Assembly: GCF_001465875.1 (NCBI RefSeq)
Contig: NZ_LN901322.1
Span: 428,471-492,470 of the forward strand
DNA length: 64,000 nt
Direction of reading: 5' to 3'
Source of the DNA: Legionella saoudiensis
GTDB lineage: Bacteria; Pseudomonadota; Gammaproteobacteria; Legionellales; Legionellaceae
Positions 1 through 10,031 of this stretch are shown here, piece by piece. Below the pieces are notes generated by a model. The model did no database searches. It saw nothing but the letters and a program-made list of their open reading frames with translations, and was not told where the DNA came from. A program made the translations under genes and the position numbers. Within the stretch, counting starts at the first letter, position 1. The number at the start of each line of letters is the position of its first letter.

Positions 1-687
1 GTTTTTTCCTCTCCGGAAGCCCTTACCCCAGTTGATAATATAGATTCTCCCTGCCTGAGCAATCATTTAAAATATCTAGAGGATCCATATTTTATAGAAA
101 TAATTAACTATTTTAAAACTCATTCGAGCAGTAAGATTAAATTTGCAGGTATTAGCGCTACTAAGGGTGGTATTTTCAATGTCTTACACATAATTTTGGA
201 TCAAAAAGCCCAAGTTCGATTCTTAGGTGGAATTACTCCTTCCCTACAGGATACCTCAGCATATAAACATGGGCCTATTTTTATGACCGCATCAAATTGG
301 GATAAGCCTACCACTACCCATGTTTACGATATCAATATTTCCAATTTGCAATTTATTATTCCTAATTTACAGGTAAAAAAAGAGTTACACCAATTATTAA
401 TTAATGCAGAAGCAAAAGGTTTAATTTCAAGGGAGGAAATACATCGCTTGCTGGACAACCAAATTGTAACCTATCAAGAATACCAGGATCATATTTATGG
501 TATAAGTAATATGTCTCCGACGAGTGGGGCTTCTGAGTCGGCATCTAATACTATTAGTGAACTTATCAACTCCTTGCCCCTTACTCCCCACTCACCCTTA
601 GCAAGACATGGTCTTTTTCCTCCTATGTCTAGCAGTCCTCTCGGAATTGAGCTAAATACCCTTGATAGGGCATTTAGTTTAGCTTAA
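1..687 (+). CDS. C-terminal part of an unrecognised protein (5' end outside window)
   Basis: The frame is open from the first base, so the gene begins upstream; 228 residues are visible. No domain is recognised. The first two thirds read as a compact globular fold with alternating hydrophobic segments. From about residue 165 it becomes Ser/Thr/Pro-rich and low in complexity (MSPTSGASESASN) before ending in LDRAFSLA. An internal ATG-initiated start is not credible because the first in-frame start-like codon lies inside a continuous reading frame. A polar, Ser-rich tail is common in Legionella Dot/Icm substrates, so an effector is possible, but this is inference only. Confidence 0.6.
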   Translation, partial: VFSSPEALTPVDNIDSPCLSNHLKYLEDPYFIEIINYFKTHSSSKIKFAGISATKGGIFNVLHIILDQKAQVRFLGGITPSLQDTSAYKHGPIFMTASNWDKPTTTHVYDINISNLQFIIPNLQVKKELHQLLINAEAKGLISREEIHRLLDNQIVTYQEYQDHIYGISNMSPTSGASESASNTISELINSLPLTPHSPLARHGLFPPMSSSPLGIELNTLDRAFSLA

Positions 688-1010
688 AGTTAAGGGAGCC
701 ATGGCTTATCTCTGAATCTGGTGGTGGAGTCAGAGAGTCGTTCTCATTGATATCTTGAGTAAGATATTTTCTCCACGAAATCTACTTTTTTATCTACATC
801 AATTCCTCTATTTTTATCTCTAAATAAAGCCTTTTTATTTTTGCGTTTAAAAGCTCAATCTTATTGCGATGGACTCTGTTTCTACAACGAATATCAGGCG
901 TTTTGTCATCCTTATTTACAGGGCCCATCATTTCTTCTAACGAGTCATTCCAACACTCAAATTTGGCCTTCGTTGGTGAGGACAGCAGTTGTGCGTTTTT
1001 TTAAGTATGA
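688..1010. other. Gap without recognisable gene
   Basis: AT-rich spacer between two convergent genes. No RNA gene, repeat or convincing terminator is seen. A plus-strand open frame that enters the next gene looks like its antisense shadow. Confidence 0.4.
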
Positions 1011-1760
1011 TCAAGGCTTTGGCATAAATGCAGCAGCAGCCTGTTGCGAAATATTGTCTGCTTTCTTAAAAAAGGAAGGTGAAGTCGAAGTCGAACTTTT
1101 TTGCTCTGCGCCTTCTATCTCTAATTTCCCCAGTGAAGAACATAAAGAAGAAATAGGAGAAGACAATGGGGCGAGTCTTTTTTCAAGTTCCCGAGCAACC
1201 TCTTCCTTCTCAAGGGCGGGATAAAATTTTTCTATCCCCTTATCTCCCCAAACTTCTTTTATAATGGGTAATGCAACGGGGATCTCATGACGAAAACTAC
1301 CTGATTTGTGATTAATTAAGGAGATCTGTCCTCCATTATAATAAACTTCCCCACCTACAATAGTGCCTTCTCTGACCTGATACGGCTCTATTAAAAAGCT
1401 ATGTCCGCTAAGAGCAGTGTTTTCTCTAAGCAGCAGTAGCGCTTTTCCTGCGGAAAAGTGAATCACAAAAATAAAATTTTCACTAAGTATTTTTTTAAAT
1501 TTTTTACTCAGTAAGGGGCGGTTGTTCTCATCAAACGCAGGAGGAGGCAAATTATCAGTTAACAAATATCTCGCATTACATTGATAATAATCACCATTAT
1601 TCGTAAATAAAAATGAGGCGCTTTTTAAAGTAGGCCAAATGGGCACACCGTGAGGAAGTTCGCCGATTAGGTGATATCCCCTTCTTTTTAGCGATTCAAC
1701 TTTGGTTTGCGCACTTTCATAACTGTAGGTTCTTAATAAAGGCATAGCTCTTTCTTGCAT
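1011..1760 (-). CDS. Unrecognised protein, possible effector
   Basis: A 249-residue soluble protein with no signal peptide or membrane segment and no domain I can name. Residues 1-145 look globular, with a glycine-rich turn followed by a short beta-rich stretch (GEVYYNGGQISL). The last 60 residues are polar and Ser/Glu-rich, with the run SSTSTSPSFFKKAD, and the protein ends in Pro-Lys-Pro. A second ATG five codons downstream is an alternative start; neither has a strong ribosome binding site. It stands alone, convergent with the gene at the left edge. The polar C-terminus would suit a Dot/Icm substrate, which I infer and cannot show. Confidence 0.6.
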   Translation of the reverse strand: MQERAMPLLRTYSYESAQTKVESLKRRGYHLIGELPHGVPIWPTLKSASFLFTNNGDYYQCNARYLLTDNLPPPAFDENNRPLLSKKFKKILSENFIFVIHFSAGKALLLLRENTALSGHSFLIEPYQVREGTIVGGEVYYNGGQISLINHKSGSFRHEIPVALPIIKEVWGDKGIEKFYPALEKEEVARELEKRLAPLSSPISSLCSSLGKLEIEGAEQKSSTSTSPSFFKKADNISQQAAAAFMPKP

Positions 1761-2105
1761 AGAATGAAATTATTTTATAACACGTTAAGTATTAGGGGGA
1801 AAGTAAAAAGGTTCTAGGCAATGAATTCATGCTGATGAACGCTTTGGGTCGGTTACTAGTCAAAATCCACAATGCATTTAACTGCAGCTATGAGTTCAAA
1901 ATAGCTCTATCCTGTTAGGGATGCAAATCGAAGAGCTTCTATGGCCAAAGATTTAGTTAAGATGCAATTGTGCCGCAAACAATTCCGTCAATAAAAAATT
2001 GACGTTAAAAATTATTTCAATAAGCATTTTTCGTCAAAAAAACATTGACATTTAATTGAAAAAGATTAAAAATCAAATCCCCTGTAACAAAAAAGGATAA
2101 TAAAA
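1761..2105. other. Divergent intergenic region
   Basis: The promoter region between two divergently read genes. It is very AT-rich on the right-hand side and holds a possible sigma-70 promoter for the secreted protein that follows. Nothing else is recognised. Confidence 0.4.
2045..2072 (+). promoter_or_regulatory. Possible sigma-70 promoter of the small secreted protein gene
   Basis: TTGACA at 2045-2050 matches the -35 consensus. A 16-bp AT-rich spacer leads to TAAAAA at 2067-2072, a mediocre -10 hexamer. The start codon follows 34 bases later, behind AAAAGGA. Confidence 0.35.
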
Positions 2106-2516
2106 ATGAAAAAAATAAAATTAGTTATTATCGCATCAGCTTTTGTGGCGGGAGTTGCCTCTGCATCTTCGTCTTGCGAAGGATTTCAAGTAAGATTAAA
2201 AAACAATCTTGCTGATGATTTATTAGTGACCTCAATTAAATTAAATGGGGCAGAAATTCAGCCTGGAATTTTTGAAAAATTAAACCATAAATCAGAGCAA
2301 GTATTTACGATTAATCGAACTACCCCAGATTTACCAATGAAAGGAGAGTTTGCTCTTCATACCATTTCACTACCCAGCAAAACCGTAATAATTCAGTATA
2401 CTTTAGAAAATAAAGTAGCTTACTGTGAACATACTGATAACTCACCTAAAGGTGATTATGCAGTAGAAAAAAAACGAAAAATAGGTGAAATTCAATATAC
2501 TATTAATAACCAATAG
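2106..2516 (+). CDS. Small exported protein, unknown function
   Basis: A 136-residue protein with a clear Sec signal peptide: positive MKKIK, a hydrophobic core, and AGVASAS before a likely cleavage near residue 21. The mature part is about 115 residues with two cysteines, one near the new N-terminus (SSCEGF) and one near residue 107 (AYCEH), which could form a disulfide in the periplasm. The rest alternates polar and hydrophobic residues as in a beta sandwich. It has a good ribosome binding site (AAAAGGA) and its own terminator, so it is probably monocistronic. I recognise no family; a periplasmic or secreted role follows from the signal peptide. Confidence 0.8.
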   Translation: MKKIKLVIIASAFVAGVASASSSCEGFQVRLKNNLADDLLVTSIKLNGAEIQPGIFEKLNHKSEQVFTINRTTPDLPMKGEFALHTISLPSKTVIIQYTLENKVAYCEHTDNSPKGDYAVEKKRKIGEIQYTINNQ

Positions 2517-2524
2517 CCTTCTAG

Positions 2525-2557
2525 GGTCAGGCTTATTTAAGCCTGACCTTAATTTTT
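2525..2557 (+). terminator. Rho-independent terminator after the small exported protein
   Basis: A perfect 10-bp stem, GGTCAGGCTT and AAGCCTGACC, closes a 4-base loop and is followed by TTAATTTTTATT. It starts 9 bases after the stop codon. Confidence 0.85.
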
Positions 2558-2762
2558 ATTACACTGATTATCTAGAAAAAATATTAAGCTGAAAAATGCG
2601 CATAAAAAGCGATTTTTTTATGAAGCAAAATAGAGCCCACCATTTTTGAAAAGCATCTTTTCCATAAGCTCGTTCAAACTGTTTTAATAGTATGTAGCCA
2701 ATAGTTAGCAGCAGCGTATGCTTAGTTGCTCTAGGGTGAGATGCTCTAAATGATGCATTTTT

Positions 2763-2785
2763 AAAAAAAGTGCCAGGCACTTTTT
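2763..2785 (-). terminator. Terminator-like palindrome after the nuclease-helicase gene
   Basis: On the minus strand AAAAAGTGCC and GGCACTTTTTTT form a palindrome with one central base, followed by a run of T. It lies about 45 bases beyond the stop of the minus-strand helicase gene. A weak 70-codon minus-strand frame starts inside this palindrome and is not thought to be a gene. Confidence 0.55.
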
Positions 2786-2827
2786 AGTTGTTCCGCGCTA
2801 AGCTGTTCCTCCCCATAATGTGAGAGC

Positions 2828-5270
2828 TCAATCATTGGCACTTAATGCCTCTGACTGAGTTTCTTCGTTGTGCGATTCCAGATGACTATTAGGAGAGACT
2901 TGATCCCAGAAGGATTGCACATCTTTGATAATGGATGTGGAAATCAGCTCTTGGGGTTTTTCAGAAAACCAATCTTTGGGCATGCATTGGCTGTATGGGT
3001 ATTGAAGAAAACGATTGTCCAGTAACACAATTAAGCCTTTGTCTGTTTCACTGCGAATGACCCTTCCCGCTGATTGAATGGCTTTAGCCATCGCAGGATA
3101 AGTATAGGCGTATTCTTGACCCTGCTTATAATGAGTATCGTAATAGCGTTTCATTTGTTCACGTTCCCAATCAAAAGACGGAAGGGGAGGACCTATTATA
3201 AACGCCCCGATAGCGAGCTCACCAACGTAATCAATTCCTTCGGCAAACATTCCTCCTTGCACAGCAAAAAATAAATGATTCTTATTTTTTTGATGAAGTT
3301 GCATGAGAAGCGATTTAGTTTTTGATGCGTCCATGCGACGCTCTTGTCGAATTAATGTAAAGTGGGGCGTGTTAGGCATTTGCGCATAAATTTGTTCTAA
3401 AAATTCGAAACTTGGGAAAAATACAAAATAGTTGCCGGACTTTAACATGGAAAGTCGAACAATGACCTCAATTATTTTATGACTATTCGATTTTCTATCT
3501 CGATATTTGGTGGAGACCTGGGGGATAACAAGTAATTTACGATGATTAGGTGAAAAAGGAGAAGAAAATTCCTCTGTATGTAAAGATGAGGTATTTAATC
3601 CAATGAGCTGGCTGTAGTAATCAAAAGGTTTTAAGGTGGCCGAGAAACCAATAACTTGTTGAAAATGGGTATAGTGTTCTTTCAAGAAACTGGAGGCATC
3701 ACAGCAATTAATTTTTAAGGCATGATGTTTGGGGTGGAATGAAATAAAAAATTCCTCTCCGCCTTGATTTACAAACTCCAGTGCTGCGGTAAAGTCGGAC
3801 CAGTAATTAAACAATTTTAATATTGGATCATCGCTTTCAATGGTTAAATCTAATTCTAAATAATCAGTAAGTAATTGATTTAATTTTTCTTCCTGTTTTT
3901 TAAACGCTTCTTCTGGGGCCTTGGTGATGTGCGGCTCATAGACGTTTGGGAGCGCGCAATCATCAATGATTGAGATGCATTGATGGATTACCTTCGTAAG
4001 TTTTTTCTGAAAGGGGTGAGGGTATCTATCGAGAGCGTCTAAATAGCGCTCAAAAAAGGCTACTTCTAAGACAGGAGAAAAATAATCCATACCCCGACTT
4101 GGTAAATTGTGCACCTCGTCAATGAGCAAATTCGGTTTCTCGTGTTCGCCAAGCTTCATGTCCACTACTTGCCCTGATGTAGTCGTTGAAGAAAACACAT
4201 AGTTGTAATCGCCAATAACCACATCGGCAAAGGCAATACTCTGCATCTGCAGTTCGTAAGGGCATACTTGATAAGTTACTGCGAGCTTTCGAAACACTGC
4301 CGCATCTAAGTTCTGCTTTTTTTGAAGCTTCTTTAAGACGTCATTACTACTGCATTTTGTGTAATGATTTTCCGCAAATTCACATTGTTTGCTCGTACAA
4401 ATAGGTTCACTTTTCATGCATAATTTTTTTTTAGCGGTAAGCATTAGCGAAGAACATGCAGAACCTTTTTCTTGAAGCAAATGAACGGCATTTAAAGCAA
4501 TATGGTGTTGACTGTTCTTAGGAGTTAAATAGAGCGTTTTTTGTCCACGGCTTAGTGATTCCTTGAGTGTGGGATACAAAATAGGCCATCGACTTGCCTA
4601 ACCCTGTAGGGGCTTGAATCAGCATGGGCCTTTGGTTCTTCATGGAGGACTCAACAGATTCCATTAATTCTTTTTGATGAGGACGTGGTTGAGTAAAAGG
4701 AAAACGAAGTAGGCTGCTTTGCTGTTTTCGATGTTTAATACGCTTTGTGGATTCTTTGATTTCTAGCACGAGCTCTTCTAAGCGACGATTTAACCATTCT
4801 TCAAAAACCTTTTGATTAAATTCTAAAACTAAGGGGTATGTTTTTTTATTGCGTAAGGAACCAATTAATAAATTTAATTTAGGAGCGGTTTTGGTCTTTA
4901 ACCAATGAATATAGCCATAGATTTGTAATTGCAGCCAGTAGGGATGGGTGAAATAGTTGTCTGCAAGCACATCAATTAATTTTTGAGGGTCAAAGGCCGT
5001 TTTAATTTCCTCAATTCGTAGGGTGTCTTCTTGGTAAATACCATCCATCCGCCCTGAAATATTAAAAAAATACTGCTTATAAGCAAGCTGATGATCGACA
5101 TTGACTTCGGGTGTGTAGTTGTCATGTAATTTGAGTAGTTTGTACTGAAGGTTTTGATGCGCTTTAATGGCAAGTTTGGAGGTTAGGTTAAAACCAGAAT
5201 AGGTATCAATACTTCCTACTCGGGGAGAGGGAAGCGCGAGCTCTGTCACGGATAAGTTATATGTTTTCAT
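2828..5270 (-). pseudogene. PD-(D/E)XK nuclease / XPD-DinG-type Fe-S helicase, interrupted by a frameshift
   Basis: Two overlapping frames together make one gene of about 785 codons. The upstream part (5270 to about 4580) carries a Cas4/RecB-like nuclease core, with GRMDGIY and then IEEIKT, and the Walker A motif APTGLGKSMAYF. The downstream part (about 4579 to 2828) holds cysteines that fit an XPD-type Fe-S cluster (CMKSEPIC, QCEFAENHYTKC, VCPYE), the DEVH box (LLIDEVHNLP), GFSATL and the C-terminal motif QSAGRVIRS. The frames meet at a run of four A (4578-4581, plus strand). Removing one base gives MAYLYPTLKES and restores the frame. The break falls just behind Walker A, so neither half could be an active helicase alone. 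A sequencing error cannot be excluded. Confidence 0.85.
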
Positions 5271-5483
5271 TACAACAATAAGAAGAGGTAGTGCATCAAA
5301 TTAAAAGGAGATATTTTAATCACGATGAGATAGTGCTTATGATAGCATAGGAGAGCCTAAAATGGAGAATAGTTGCCCATTTTTATAATCTCTTCGCCCA
5401 ATTAGACTTCGTCTCTAATTTTCCACTTGTTGTTTTTAGGAATTATCAGAAAATATTACTAATATCGATTTCGGAGAATGTTT

Positions 5484-5693
5484 ATGGCTTATACAAAAAT
5501 GTTTACCCAAAAACCAGAAATTAAAGAAGAAGAAAAACGAGTCCAATTTTTAAAAAATATTCATTCTATATTATTTAGCGATCCTGCTATGCGTGATGAA
5601 GAGAAACAAAAGATATTACTGGGTGCATTGTTGTATACAGGCCTTACAAAAAATGAAGTGCAAGAAACGATTTTAAATAAATATAATGCATAG
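5484..5693 (+). CDS. Small unrecognised protein
   Basis: A 69-residue charged helical protein beginning MAYTKMFTQK. Two in-frame ATGs lie six bases apart. GGAG at 5473-5476 is only one base from the first (5478) but seven from the second, so 5484 is preferred. The composition (EEEKRV, DEEKQK) suggests a small helical bundle; residues 38-65 read as a helix-turn-helix-like pair (ALLYTGLTKNEVQETIL), but no regulator family is recognised. It stands alone. Confidence 0.6.
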   Translation: MAYTKMFTQKPEIKEEEKRVQFLKNIHSILFSDPAMRDEEKQKILLGALLYTGLTKNEVQETILNKYNA

Positions 5694-6148
5694 AGACGGA
5701 ATTATTTATCTGAAATATGGACGTAATTGGCCTTAAACTGAATGAGGAAGCCCCACGTGTGTGGGCCATTAAAATGGCCCGCTGCAGACAAAACAAGAAA
5801 AATAACAAAGGAGAGTGTAGAATGGAACACCTCCAAATTTTTAAGTAATTAGACTTTATTTAATAATAATTACTGTTACCATGTTTGTTGATATGGAGCG
5901 ATTTCTTATTAATGTTAAAAGTTTAATTAATGAGCCGCTGTAGTATTCCTATCTGGATTTTTAACCTTAATATTAGGGTTGATCATGGTTGTACGTCATT
6001 GGAAATGGGATTGGCGTGTAGTAATAATGATTATTTCATGTGTTATTTACTGAAAGGGATTAGTCTTTTACTTGCACCACCCGAAATAGAAAAAAATTTG
6101 GCATGGTACTCTAAGGAAATGGGGATAAATAAACGCAAAGGAGGCTCA
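5694..6148. other. Intergenic region with two dyads, no gene
   Basis: A near-perfect stem GCCCCACGTGTGTGGGC is followed at once by GGGCCATTAAAATGGCCC (5763-5780). Neither has a T-tract. An open frame runs in from 5930 to the secreted protein gene, but a GGAG site at 6141 marks the real start at 6149. Confidence 0.4.
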
Positions 6149-7693
6149 ATGAACATAAAAAAAACCATACTAAAATATAAGAATGCTTTACTCGCAATGC
6201 TTTTATTTGGTCTGATTGGAACACATGCATACGCTTCGAAACCGTTATGGATATTTACGCCGAATACAGCCACAGAAATTACAGTAGTGAAAGGAAACAG
6301 TGCTCAAGTCGTCTATACCGTGCAAAACCAATCCCTACAAGCGAAATCCTTGATAATAAAACCTATTACCGGAATTAATCAAAGTGCCCCCTGTAAGCTT
6401 CCAGCTAAAGGAAGTTGCACTTTAACACTCAATATAATTGGTTCGGGATTAACAGGGGATGTAATTGGCGGGCCAATTTTATGTCAAGAGGGTAATGACT
6501 TACAATGTTATCAACCTAGCTCTAATCATGCACTTCGTGTTCATCTTGCAGAACAGCCACCAATACCCCAATTTACAATCACCCCTTCAGCGAGTCCTAA
6601 TGGTGTGATTTCTCCTGCCGCCCCACAAGTAGTTAACATAGGTAGTAATTTGACGTTTACTGCGACCCCAGCTGCGGGTTTTGCTGTAGTGCAATGGCTT
6701 CTGGATGGAAATGTGGTGCAAACGGGAGGTACCAGCTATCAGTTGAGCAACATTCAAGCCAACCATACTATTGCCGTAATATTCGGCAAGGCCATTTTAT
6801 CCCCATTAACGCAAAATTTACTTTTATCAATAAATAGCTCTTTACCGGGTGCTCCAGTCTCTGATCCCGCATTAGTAGGGAACGCTCGAATCATACGGAT
6901 ACAAAATACGGGCTCCTTACCCGCAAGTAATCTCAGTATAAGTTCAGGCACGCTTCCCAATGGAACATCAATTACTGCCGAGACATGTACTGGGACAACG
7001 CTTAACCCCGGAGCCACTTGCGACATCACCCTTACCCCGGGCGCCAATGCGAGTTTAGATGCAGGAAATAATGCCTGTACTACTGTAGGCAGTACCGCTC
7101 CCATCCCCACCACCATAACAGTCGGTGCTGATAATGCATCATCAATAAATATTAATGTCCTTGTGCTCGGATATGGTTGTCTATATCAGGGAGGACTTAT
7201 ATTCTCTATTGATGATATAACGCCGAATACAGGAAGTATTGCTGGCAAAATTGCTGCATTAGCAGATGAGGAGCAAAGTCCTGGTGTTTCTACTTTCCCC
7301 TGGTCCACAGTGCATGGAGTTACAGGGGCGACCAGCTTCACTGATGGATTGAGTAATACCATGAATTTAATCACACCTCCAGGTCAATATCCTGCAGCGC
7401 AAGCTTGTTCAAATCAGGCGGGCAATTGGTATCTACCATCTATCTGTGAGCTTGGTGGTCGGTATGTAGGCTCAGGTTCAGATCCAGGCTGTGGCACTAC
7501 CAATGCTAATCTTTATAATACTTTAAGTCAGCAGGGTTATAGTGTTTTTGATACAGTCATTGGTTATGCAAGCTCTACTGAACAGAGCGCGAATGAGGCA
7601 TGGTATCAATTTTTCCCTGCCGTTGGGAGCCAGAATTATTACGACAAATTTTCTAATGCTCATGTTCGCTGTATCCGTCTCATTACTAATTAA
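6149..7693 (+). CDS. Secreted surface protein with InlB-type B repeat and DUF1566-like C-terminus
   Basis: A 514-residue exported protein. AGGAG at 6140-6144 sits five bases before this ATG, and the protein starts with a typical signal peptide (MNIKKTILKYKNALLAMLLF, then THAYAS). Order of parts: an N-terminal domain of about 120 residues shared with the secreted protein at 47.9-49.6 kb (conserved YTVQNQS, SCTLTLNI, GGPILCQ); a segment like the divergent InlB B-repeat (PNGVISPAAPQVV, TATPAAGFAVVQWL); a Cys-containing beta domain; and a C-terminal domain of about 150 residues resembling DUF1566/Lcl-type domains (NWYLPSICELGG, YASSTEQSAN, HVRCIRL). Such domains occur in Legionella surface adhesins. 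A role in attachment is inferred. Confidence 0.85.
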   Translation: MNIKKTILKYKNALLAMLLFGLIGTHAYASKPLWIFTPNTATEITVVKGNSAQVVYTVQNQSLQAKSLIIKPITGINQSAPCKLPAKGSCTLTLNIIGSGLTGDVIGGPILCQEGNDLQCYQPSSNHALRVHLAEQPPIPQFTITPSASPNGVISPAAPQVVNIGSNLTFTATPAAGFAVVQWLLDGNVVQTGGTSYQLSNIQANHTIAVIFGKAILSPLTQNLLLSINSSLPGAPVSDPALVGNARIIRIQNTGSLPASNLSISSGTLPNGTSITAETCTGTTLNPGATCDITLTPGANASLDAGNNACTTVGSTAPIPTTITVGADNASSININVLVLGYGCLYQGGLIFSIDDITPNTGSIAGKIAALADEEQSPGVSTFPWSTVHGVTGATSFTDGLSNTMNLITPPGQYPAAQACSNQAGNWYLPSICELGGRYVGSGSDPGCGTTNANLYNTLSQQGYSVFDTVIGYASSTEQSANEAWYQFFPAVGSQNYYDKFSNAHVRCIRLITN

Positions 7694-7703
7694 TGGACCG
7701 CAA

Positions 7704-7730
7704 CACCCAGATCCTAATACGGTCTGGGTG
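7704..7730 (+). terminator. Inverted repeat after the surface protein gene
   Basis: CACCCAGA and TCTGGGTG form an 8-bp stem around an 11-base loop, 11 bases after the stop codon. There is no T-tract, so it may be a weak terminator or an RNA-stabilising hairpin. Confidence 0.35.
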
Positions 7731-7961
7731 CATTCATGGCGCTGAAAAATGCCACCTTCCTTGGGATAATTAATAAACTGGTGTCGATGCATGAAATTAA
7801 TAGGACGGGGGTTTCTACTATATTGGCATATAGGGCGGCGTATTAATCACTAATAGCGCACATTCTCTGAGTTGTTGACCCATGTTCCCAATACAATTTT
7901 ACTGAGCTAAGAGTTTCTTTGACCTATATGAAAATTAATCCAGCCTAGTCCCACATTTCAC

Positions 7962-9905
7962 TCATTGTTTGTAAGAAGCATGGTCTAATTGCTTTTGAGC
8001 AAACTCACCATTTTCCTCAACCGTTGGATCGTTGGACATCTCATTTAATTTACTTCGCTTCGATTCTTTTGCCGCTATTTTCTCGGTCGCTTTACTAAAA
8101 AATAGAGCTGATTGACTTTCCGCATAATGATAAAAAAACGTCTGTTCTTTTCTATCCAAGTTAGTATTTGCATATCCTTGCAACAAGTCATCAATAAGCT
8201 CATTTGTTACTGTAGAATCATTTTGTTGCAGCAGCTTTAAAAACGCTTTTAAGTAGGAATGATCGGAGATGCTAAAATAATTATCACCAAGGCGACTTGC
8301 ATGAAAGTTATGTGCCTGTAGTAATAAGAGCCAATTATTTTTTACGTCGGAGCAGATGTCTATGACGAGAGTCACATCACCGTCTTTATAACTACGTAGG
8401 TCAAGTTTTTTTATTTTCCCACTGCGAGACAAATTAGTATAAATTACTTGACGATTTAACAGTGCCCCAGAGGAAAAATCTTCATTAAAATCGCCCTTCT
8501 TGTGCCAACCATTTAATGAGAGTAATGATTTTAAATACAATTCGGAAGTGATTTTCAGATCATGTAACATTTCATCATCAAATAGTCCCAAGAGATGAAG
8601 TGTATCGAGAAAATCGTTTAAAAGATTAATATTCGCTAAATCAATAATATAATTCCCGGTTGAGGTTTTATAAAACCAAGGTAAGGGGTAGCTTAAATTT
8701 TTTAAACAAATTCCAAAGGTATGGGTATAAATACCATTAAATTTTAAATCAAAACTTATACCTCCTTCTTTCTTAAAAAATAATTGCATTTCAGTTATAA
8801 AAAATTGCAAATTCCGGTAGCTTAATTCGGCAGCTCCTTTACCCCTTTGACGAGTACCAAGGCTCGTCTGCCAAGGATAGCTGGAATAAATAAAGGATTG
8901 TTGTGCCTTAGCCATAATTGTAGGCTGGAGCAATGAAATGGAAGGTTCAATTTCTATTAGTTTTTCTAAAAACACAGGTAATTCGCTAGTTGATATGGCT
9001 CTTAAAAATATAGAGGTTTTAGAGGCTGAAATGAGATCTTTAGATTTGTAGGGAGCCAGTGTTTCTATTAATAGTTCATAAAACTCAGGATTATTTTCTA
9101 AAATAAAACCTAATTTATCATCTTCTATATGGAACAATGATATTCCATAAATTTTGTAGGTTTTATCAGTATATGTCGCATAAGTGCCATCCTCATTAGT
9201 AAATACTTTTTTTAGAAAATGCTCTGAACTGGCCCATTTATGCAAAACAGGCACCCCTTCTTCTGCAAAGGGTTCTGCTTTAATGGCGCCATGGCTTGCA
9301 TAAACAGTTGGATGAGGTAAATTTTGGCAATAGAGTTGTTGATATTTTTCGCCTATTAATACGAATAAATATTTTATCAAGTCCTGCTTACTAATAGGAT
9401 AATGTTCTCTATCAAAAGGTGTAAGATTTAATAAACCTTTTTCTAGAATCTGGTAATTCCAAAGGCCTTTATAAATAATGACATTATTTTCATTACGATG
9501 TTGAAGATAAAATTTAATGTATTCACCCACCTTATAATTCTGCTCCCATAGTATTTTTACTTTAAGTTCGCGTGGTTCTAATTCACTTTCATTGTCTTTG
9601 ATACGTTGTAAAATTCTTGGAAAATTATCCATAATATTTAAAGCTGCTAGCTCTTCCGGAAGTACATCTATAGTGGGGTTTTGAGGACAAGGATGCGCCA
9701 AAATAGAGCGGATACGATATAAGGCTGTCCATATGTTAGCTGTCTGAAAGTAATTAATTTCAGTAAAGGACAATATTGGCTTGGATAATGACTGTAAGGC
9801 CTGATTTACTAAAGAAGTTGAAGGGTTATAGCTTAATAGTTCATCGAAAAAAATATGTACAACATCCGCTATTAATTTTTTTTGAGCCGAGTTAAGTTTA
9901 GGCAT
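7962..9905 (-). CDS. Large unrecognised cytosolic protein, effector candidate
   Basis: A 647-residue protein with no signal peptide or membrane segment. GGGAG six bases before the ATG supports the start. It is rich in Leu, Phe and Lys and looks mostly alpha-helical up to about residue 330, then more mixed. The tail (residues 600-647) is strongly charged, with KIAAKESKRSK and then TVEENGEFAQKQ, an acidic stretch near the C-terminus of the kind seen in many Dot/Icm-translocated proteins. I recognise no domain or catalytic motif. It is flanked by intergenic DNA on both sides and is probably monocistronic. Confidence 0.75.
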   Translation of the reverse strand: MPKLNSAQKKLIADVVHIFFDELLSYNPSTSLVNQALQSLSKPILSFTEINYFQTANIWTALYRIRSILAHPCPQNPTIDVLPEELAALNIMDNFPRILQRIKDNESELEPRELKVKILWEQNYKVGEYIKFYLQHRNENNVIIYKGLWNYQILEKGLLNLTPFDREHYPISKQDLIKYLFVLIGEKYQQLYCQNLPHPTVYASHGAIKAEPFAEEGVPVLHKWASSEHFLKKVFTNEDGTYATYTDKTYKIYGISLFHIEDDKLGFILENNPEFYELLIETLAPYKSKDLISASKTSIFLRAISTSELPVFLEKLIEIEPSISLLQPTIMAKAQQSFIYSSYPWQTSLGTRQRGKGAAELSYRNLQFFITEMQLFFKKEGGISFDLKFNGIYTHTFGICLKNLSYPLPWFYKTSTGNYIIDLANINLLNDFLDTLHLLGLFDDEMLHDLKITSELYLKSLLSLNGWHKKGDFNEDFSSGALLNRQVIYTNLSRSGKIKKLDLRSYKDGDVTLVIDICSDVKNNWLLLLQAHNFHASRLGDNYFSISDHSYLKAFLKLLQQNDSTVTNELIDDLLQGYANTNLDRKEQTFFYHYAESQSALFFSKATEKIAAKESKRSKLNEMSNDPTVEENGEFAQKQLDHASYKQ

Positions 9906-10031
9906 ATAAATCTCCCTTTATATTGGCCCTATATTATTTTAAATTCGACAAAAATCAATTGATTTAGCCACCGCTAAATCAGTGTCTTTAAATATAGATT
10001 ATAAAATTAATCAGGCTTTTGTTCGGAGGCT

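Noticed and set aside
841..1224. Plus-strand frame of 127 codons
   Set aside because: It has a TTG start without a ribosome binding site and overlaps the better-supported minus-strand gene; its sequence looks like an antisense shadow.
2568..2780. Minus-strand frame of 70 codons
   Set aside because: It starts inside the terminator palindrome of the helicase gene, without a ribosome binding site or known similarity.
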